A stretch of 17,250 nt of DNA from BRH-c25 sp964447145 (GTDB taxonomy: Bacteria; Bacillota; Clostridia; Lutisporales; Lutisporaceae), in contig CAYURW010000058.1 of assembly GCA_964447145.1 (NCBI GenBank), forward strand, positions 1 through 17,250, given 5' to 3'. The first letter of the stretch is position 1. Each line of letters begins with the position of its first letter. This document shows, piece by piece, positions 14,498 to 17,250 of this stretch. The notes beneath the pieces are model-generated. The model had not been told where the DNA came from and made no database searches. It saw only the letters and a program-made list of their open reading frames with translations. The position numbers and the translations under genes are program-made.

Positions 14498-14519
14498 ATA
14501 TGTTTCGGACTAAACATAT
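14498..14519. promoter_or_regulatory. 8-bp-arm palindrome in the regulator/cupin divergent gap
   Basis: ATATGTTT (14498-14505) and AAACATAT (14512-14519) are exact inverted copies around CGGACT. The site begins 16 bases upstream of the regulator start codon on the minus strand and 23 bases upstream of the predicted cupin -35. Its placement suits an operator acting on the regulator gene or on both genes, but no protein can be assigned. Confidence 0.5.
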
Positions 14520-14541
14520 GTTATTTTACAGTCCTCTTCAG

Positions 14542-14570
14542 TCACATGCCCTTCCCATGCTGCATATAAT
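14542..14570 (+). promoter_or_regulatory. Sigma-A promoter of the cupin gene
   Basis: A perfect TATAAT lies at 14565-14570 with TCACAT (a poor -35 box) 17 bases upstream at 14542-14547. Transcription would start near 14577, 25 bases before the chosen ATG. This supports a start downstream of 14577 and rules out the in-frame ATG at 14500. Confidence 0.5.
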
Positions 14571-14601
14571 AGTGTTAAAGTCTGTGAAAGGAATGATGTA
14601 T

Positions 14602-15165
14602 ATGCGCAAAACTCACCCATGCCCTTATTGTACCGGGAACCCCATGTACGATCCCGACTATATGCATAACCCTTATATTTACCAATGCCCCTGCAGCGGA
14701 ATCCATGCTCACGGCCCGGACTTCGGAGATCCGGATGAGGGCATGATCAAGCTTATGGACTATGGGCCGGGGCCTTTTGCAATTGATATTGAAGAGGCTG
14801 CCGAAGAAAACAATAACTTCCGTATGGCGTTGTGGACCGGAAAACACTTGCAGACCACCCTGATGAGCATAAAGGTCGGGGATGATATAGGCCTGGAAAT
14901 CCACCCGAACACCGACCAGTTCATACGCATAGAAGAGGGACAGGGAATTGTAAAAATGGGCGACAGGGAAGACAGGCTGGACTTCCAGAGGAAGGTATCA
15001 GAGGACTATGCCATTTTCATACCTGCGGGTAAATGGCATAACCTCATAAATACGGGAAACAGGCCCATTAAGCTGTACTCCATTTATGCGCCTCCCCAGC
15101 ATCCCAAGGGCACGGTTCACAGGACAAAAGCAGAAGCAGAGGCTGCAGAGCACAGCTCCTTATAG
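14602..15165 (+). CDS. Cupin-domain protein with N-terminal cysteine-rich segment
   Basis: The 187-residue protein has a single cupin barrel at about 80-165. Cupin motif 1 is GLEIHPNTDQFIRIEEGQG (H101; the usual second histidine is absent and Q106 sits near the expected glutamate). Motif 2 is IFIPAGKWHNLINTGN with H146. Before it, residues 1-40 are rich in Cys, Tyr, Pro and Met, with C7-C10 (CPYC) and C29/C31 (CPC) and an HAH at 35-37, a possible metal-binding tail. The function is not recognised; such proteins are annotated only as cupins. The ATG at 14602 is favoured because AAAGGA ends nine bases upstream; ATGs at 14593 and 14596 are too close to it. It is the only gene of the window on the plus strand and is divergent from the regulator, sharing a 120-base gap. 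Confidence 0.85.
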   Translation: MRKTHPCPYCTGNPMYDPDYMHNPYIYQCPCSGIHAHGPDFGDPDEGMIKLMDYGPGPFAIDIEEAAEENNNFRMALWTGKHLQTTLMSIKVGDDIGLEIHPNTDQFIRIEEGQGIVKMGDREDRLDFQRKVSEDYAIFIPAGKWHNLINTGNRPIKLYSIYAPPQHPKGTVHRTKAEAEAAEHSSL

Positions 15166-15186
15166 TAGTATTTATTCCTCTTCACC

Positions 15187-15270
15187 AATATGTGTACCCA
15201 GTCAATATGTATACACCGATAATATGTATACACAGTTAATAGCATACCCTGATAATATATATACCCCGTC
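15187..15270. repeat. Five degenerate 17-bp tandem units
   Basis: The gap after the cupin gene (15166-15355) holds no gene. It contains head-to-tail units starting at 15187, 15204, 15221, 15238 and 15254, of 17, 17, 17, 16 and 17 bases. The best conserved form is AATATGTATACAC followed by CGAT or AGTT. Units 2 and 3 share AATATGTATACAC exactly and contain the palindrome TGTATACA. The array looks iteron-like, but no replication gene is near. Confidence 0.7.
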
Positions 15271-15274
15271 AATT

Positions 15275-15307
15275 GGAATAAGTGCGTTATGATTATGCAC
15301 TTATTCC
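15275..15307. terminator. Hairpin between convergent cupin and GNAT genes
   Basis: GGAATAAGTGC (15275-15285) and GCACTTATTCC (15297-15307) form a perfect 11-bp stem with an 11-base loop. It lies between two convergent genes, where a bidirectional terminator is expected. Neither side has a good T tract, so the terminator role rests mainly on position. Confidence 0.5.
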
Positions 15308-15308
15308 T

Positions 15309-15360
15309 GTGAATTTCTGTCTCCTTTATCGACACTGAGTGAATTTCTGTCTCCTTTATC
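15309..15360. repeat. 22-bp direct repeat at the end of the GNAT gene
   Basis: GTGAATTTCTGTCTCCTTTA followed by TC occurs at 15309-15330 and at 15339-15360, identical, with a 30-base period. The second copy covers the stop codon of the acetyltransferase gene (15358-15356). The repeat was probably made by local duplication of the 3' end. Confidence 0.85.
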
Positions 15361-15925
15361 TCAAAGCTTTTGTCCTCTTCGATGCATCATATCCCAGTTC
15401 ATAATAATTGTTATTGTTAAATTGAAAATTTTTAATTACTTCAAGGCCCAGCTTGTCGACATGAGCCTTATAGGACCTGGGATTGATATGATTGATAAAG
15501 GTGATTAAAATAGGAAATCTCTTGTTCATTTGAATTCTTGAAAACTCAAAAACATTGGGCAGCACCTCAGATCTGCGATAGTCCTTATGAATGCAGATCG
15601 GACCGTATTGATAAGAATTTTCTGTGGAAAGGGTCCGTCCCAAATATTCTACATTGGGCAAGTCCTTGATCATATGCTGAAACAAGGGCCATTCCGACCA
15701 GTATTCCCATGATGCCGCCATAGCATAAGCCGCAACTCTGTCCCCGTCACAGGCTATTGCAAGCCCATTTTCTTTTTCAATTAATTCCCTGAACTGTTCT
15801 TCCGAAAAAAGGGTGGTAACAAAACCGTCAGCCTTGTCCTCCTCACTTATGGTCGATATATGATACATTTTCTGCAATTCCGAAATGCCAGGTATGTCCT
15901 TTAATACAGCATTTCTATATTCCAT
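15356..15925 (-). CDS. GNAT-family N-acetyltransferase
   Basis: The 189-residue protein has the GNAT layout: an N-terminal strand MEYRNAVLKDIPGISELQKMY, a helix, LAIACDGDRVAAYAMAASWEYW as central strands (about 55-76), GPICIHKDYRRSEVLPNVFEF (about 108-128) at the acetyl-CoA loop position, and a late strand with INPRSYKAHVDKLGLEVI (about 147-164). The loop R-R-S-E-V-L is a loose version of the Q/R-x-x-G-x-G/A signature, but the NPRSYKAHVDKLG segment is typical. The substrate is not predictable. The ATG at 15925 has AGGAGGGG about seven bases upstream. It stands alone, convergent with the cupin gene and downstream of a terminator on the same strand. Confidence 0.82.
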   Translation of the reverse strand: MEYRNAVLKDIPGISELQKMYHISTISEEDKADGFVTTLFSEEQFRELIEKENGLAIACDGDRVAAYAMAASWEYWSEWPLFQHMIKDLPNVEYLGRTLSTENSYQYGPICIHKDYRRSEVLPNVFEFSRIQMNKRFPILITFINHINPRSYKAHVDKLGLEVIKNFQFNNNNYYELGYDASKRTKALR

Positions 15926-16018
15926 TAGATCCCCTCCTAATTTTATTTCACCTGTATTGAGTTATCTCCACTGATTATATGTTTCTTGCTAATATTCTAC
16001 CGCAGATTTTGAAATGTT

Positions 16019-16055
16019 GAAAGAAGAAAAAGAAAAGCAGACAAATTGTCCGCTA
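16019..16055 (-). terminator. Intrinsic terminator of the methyltransferase operon
   Basis: On the minus strand AGCGGAC and GTCTGCT (16055-16037) form a 7-bp stem containing one G-U pair, around AATTT. TTTTCTTTTTCTTC follows. Stem plus U-rich tract, 60 bases after the methyltransferase stop, is a standard rho-independent terminator. The remainder of 15926-16114 shows nothing further apart from the GNAT ribosome site. Confidence 0.8.
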
Positions 16056-16114
16056 TATATGTCGCAAAAAGATTTTCAAATGCCCACCACACATTGCACA
16101 GAAAACACGAAGGC

Positions 16115-16771
16115 TCATTTACTTTTTCGTGCCGCAATGAGGCAATAACCGCACTTTATTCTCTGAAGCCCTGCCCTGTCCGTACCCAAATTGCTGTACA
16201 GGGCATCGGCTCCATATTCAAAAATAATCTGTCCCAGAAGCTCCCGCAGATGGCAGGTATGATCCTCAAATAATACCGGTTCAAAACCATTGTCCAAAAG
16301 CAGCTTCTCCAGCATTTCTCTTGTATCCAGGCGCCCCAGTATTCCCTTAAGCTTCGCCGGCTCCCCCCTGGCGTACATATCCGAAATGATCAAAAAACCG
16401 CTATCTTTCAGAGTCCTTGCACACTCGGAGAGCACATTAGCCGGGACAGACATTTTTGAGAAGCTGCATTCAAATAGGAGGCCGTCCATTTCCCTATCCC
16501 CAAAAGGAAGCTTCTCTGCCTTTCCCTCAAGGATGATTCCTTGACTAAGCAACTCGCCGGCTTTGGCCAGCGCCCCTCCATCCTTTTCCACACCCCATAT
16601 ATTCAATCCATAATGCTCTCTGATATATCTTACCGTGGCACCTGATCCGCAGCCTATGTCAGCAAGCTTGTCCGTCTTTTTGAAGCCGCAGAAATCCAAT
16701 GCCCTTTCGGTAATAACGTAGCCCCCCGGTCTGCACATTCCCTCCGGACAAATTTTATCAATACCGATCAT
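16115..16771 (-). CDS. Class I SAM methyltransferase, DVU_1556-like
   Basis: The 218-residue protein has SAM motif I LADIGCGSGATVRY (36-49), the acidic residue ending strand 2 in IWGVEKD (58-64), and a motif around EKLPFGDREMDGLLFECSFS (85-104 region). The first 20 residues, with CPEGMCRPGGYVITERAL, match my memory of the DVU_1556 family (called trsM in some annotations). That family occurs in conserved clusters with a tiny CxxC redox protein, NTP transferases, radical SAM proteins and molybdenum hydroxylases. The DVU_1557-like gene directly upstream supports this. The methyl acceptor is unknown. The ATG at 16771 has AAGGCGG about eight bases upstream. It is followed by a terminator, so it is the last gene of its operon. 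Confidence 0.85.
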   Translation of the reverse strand: MIGIDKICPEGMCRPGGYVITERALDFCGFKKTDKLADIGCGSGATVRYIREHYGLNIWGVEKDGGALAKAGELLSQGIILEGKAEKLPFGDREMDGLLFECSFSKMSVPANVLSECARTLKDSGFLIISDMYARGEPAKLKGILGRLDTREMLEKLLLDNGFEPVLFEDHTCHLRELLGQIIFEYGADALYSNLGTDRAGLQRIKCGYCLIAARKSK

Positions 16772-16795
16772 AGTTGTGTCCGCCTTTTCCCCAGT

Positions 16796-16987
16796 CTATT
16801 TATCTTCAAGCATTGTCTCCACTTCGCACATGCGTCCTTTTACAAGGTCTTCAGGGATGTATACTACCCCGCATTCCGGGCACCTCATTATATCGGCATG
16901 GTAGACGTGGCCAAGATAGCTGAAATCGGTCTTTTCGGGTTTTAACTCTTTGTTGCACCTGCAGCATATGATTTTTTTGTCTTCCAT
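16796..16987 (-). CDS. Small two-CxxC protein, DVU_1557-like redox protein
   Basis: This 63-residue protein has two knuckles, C8-C9-R-C11 (CxxC counting from C8) and CPEC at 36-39, plus a lone C54. They are separated by DFSYLGHVYHADIMRCPECG and end in EVETMLEDK. This layout matches the DVU_1557 family of small redox or metal-binding proteins that travel with DVU_1556 methyltransferases (from memory). A zinc ribbon is the structural alternative. The ATG at 16987 has GGAGGGG upstream, a site that overlaps the end of the previous gene; only two bases separate the two genes. The start of the methyltransferase follows 24 bases after its stop, so all three genes form one transcript. Confidence 0.82.
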   Translation of the reverse strand: MEDKKIICCRCNKELKPEKTDFSYLGHVYHADIMRCPECGVVYIPEDLVKGRMCEVETMLEDK

Positions 16988-16989
16988 GC

Positions 16990-17232
16990 CTACCCCTCCT
17001 CTATGCTCATACGATGACTGTAAGCATTAAATAATTCAAAGCCCTCATCCTTGGGCATATACTCAGCCCAGCAGGTCATGTTGCCTATCTTCAGGTGTCC
17101 GATATAATGCCCTGTCCCCGTATCAATTACCTTTCTTCCGCTATTTTCGCAGTAATCTATCACAGCTTGAACATCATCTTCCAATATCATTTCGTTGCTT
17201 AGCCTGCTTCTGAGTTCCGGGGTCATATACAA
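16990..17232 (-). CDS. Small conserved protein upstream of the DVU_1557-like gene, 5' end uncertain
   Basis: I do not recognise this 80-residue protein with certainty. It reads MTPELRSRLSNEMILEDDVQAV at the start, with GHYIGHLKIGNMTCWAEYM in the middle and GFELFNAYSHRMSIEE at the end, and has one cysteine. It resembles small proteins placed next to DVU_1557/1556 genes and aldehyde-oxidoreductase genes (memory, not tested). A TTG at 17232 has GGGGG seven bases upstream, and an ATG lies at 17226. The frame stays open to the window edge (six more codons), so the gene could also be the end of a longer protein. It ends two bases before the next start, which shows translational coupling. Confidence 0.6.
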   Translation of the reverse strand: MYMTPELRSRLSNEMILEDDVQAVIDYCENSGRKVIDTGTGHYIGHLKIGNMTCWAEYMPKDEGFELFNAYSHRMSIEEG

Positions 17233-17250
17233 TAATATGCCCCCTGTCCT

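Noticed and set aside
14500..14601. Longer cupin protein starting at 14500, or starts at 14593/14596
   Set aside because: 14500 lies upstream of the TATAAT promoter and inside a palindrome; 14593 and 14596 are too close to the AAAGGA site.
15187..15270. CRISPR array
   Set aside because: Units are 17 bases, degenerate and directly adjacent, without spacers, and no cas gene is near.

Overview
The window reads as low-GC anaerobic Firmicute (Clostridia-type) chromosome. The support is strong GGAGG-type ribosome sites, TTG and GTG starts, a LevR-type sigma-54 activator, an HPr with both His15 and Ser46, a double-cubane iron-sulfur reductase family protein, and an IS200/IS605-related RAYT element. 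Almost every gene is on the minus strand; only the cupin gene at 14602-15165 is on the plus strand. No tRNA, rRNA, CRISPR array or prophage was seen. Layout, left to right: (1) 1-2264, a DUF3798 lipoprotein (running off the left edge) and an upstream HgdB-family double-cubane-cluster protein. (2) 2336-3478, a RAYT (Y1/HUH) transposase element with 29-30 bp inverted ends plus the 3' remnant of a second copy. It has inserted into, and now supplies the last codons and stop of, the enzyme I gene. (3) 3447-11612, a sugar PTS operon. In transcription order it holds HPr, a GlcNAc-type kinase, lactose/cellobiose-family IIB and IIC, a wrecked GH4 6-phospho-glycosidase, IIA, MupG (6-phospho-N-acetylmuramidase family), NagA and enzyme I. 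(4) 11641-11780, a well-spaced sigma-54 (-24/-12) promoter and a perfect 16-bp-arm palindrome that looks like the activator site. (5) 11794-14481, the LevR-type AAA+/PRD/EIIA regulator. (6) 14602-15165, a divergent cupin protein, followed by a 17-bp tandem repeat array and a hairpin. (7) 15356-15925, a GNAT acetyltransferase. (8) 16115-17250, a DVU_1556-like methyltransferase, a DVU_1557-like CxxC protein and a third small protein. How the genes fit together (inference): enzyme I, HPr, IIA, IIB and IIC form a self-contained phosphorelay that would import a beta-linked amino-sugar disaccharide as its 6-phosphate. MupG could split a MurNAc-6P-GlcNAc-type product, the kinase would phosphorylate free amino sugar, and NagA would deacetylate GlcNAc-6-phosphate. 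The regulator carries PRD, EIIA-like and EIIB-like phosphorylation sites and would sense flux through this same chain before activating the sigma-54 promoter. The GH4 hydrolase expected for a cellobiose/chitobiose operon is reduced to a scar, which suggests the operon changed substrate and left MupG as the only intact hydrolase. Most unusual points: the RAYT element ends the enzyme I gene and carries a promoter/hairpin arrangement that should block translation from read-through transcripts but not from its own promoter; the operon carries its own general PTS proteins; MupG sits with a lactose/chitobiose-family PTS and no MurQ; and two degenerate 17-18 bp tandem arrays lie in intergenic DNA.
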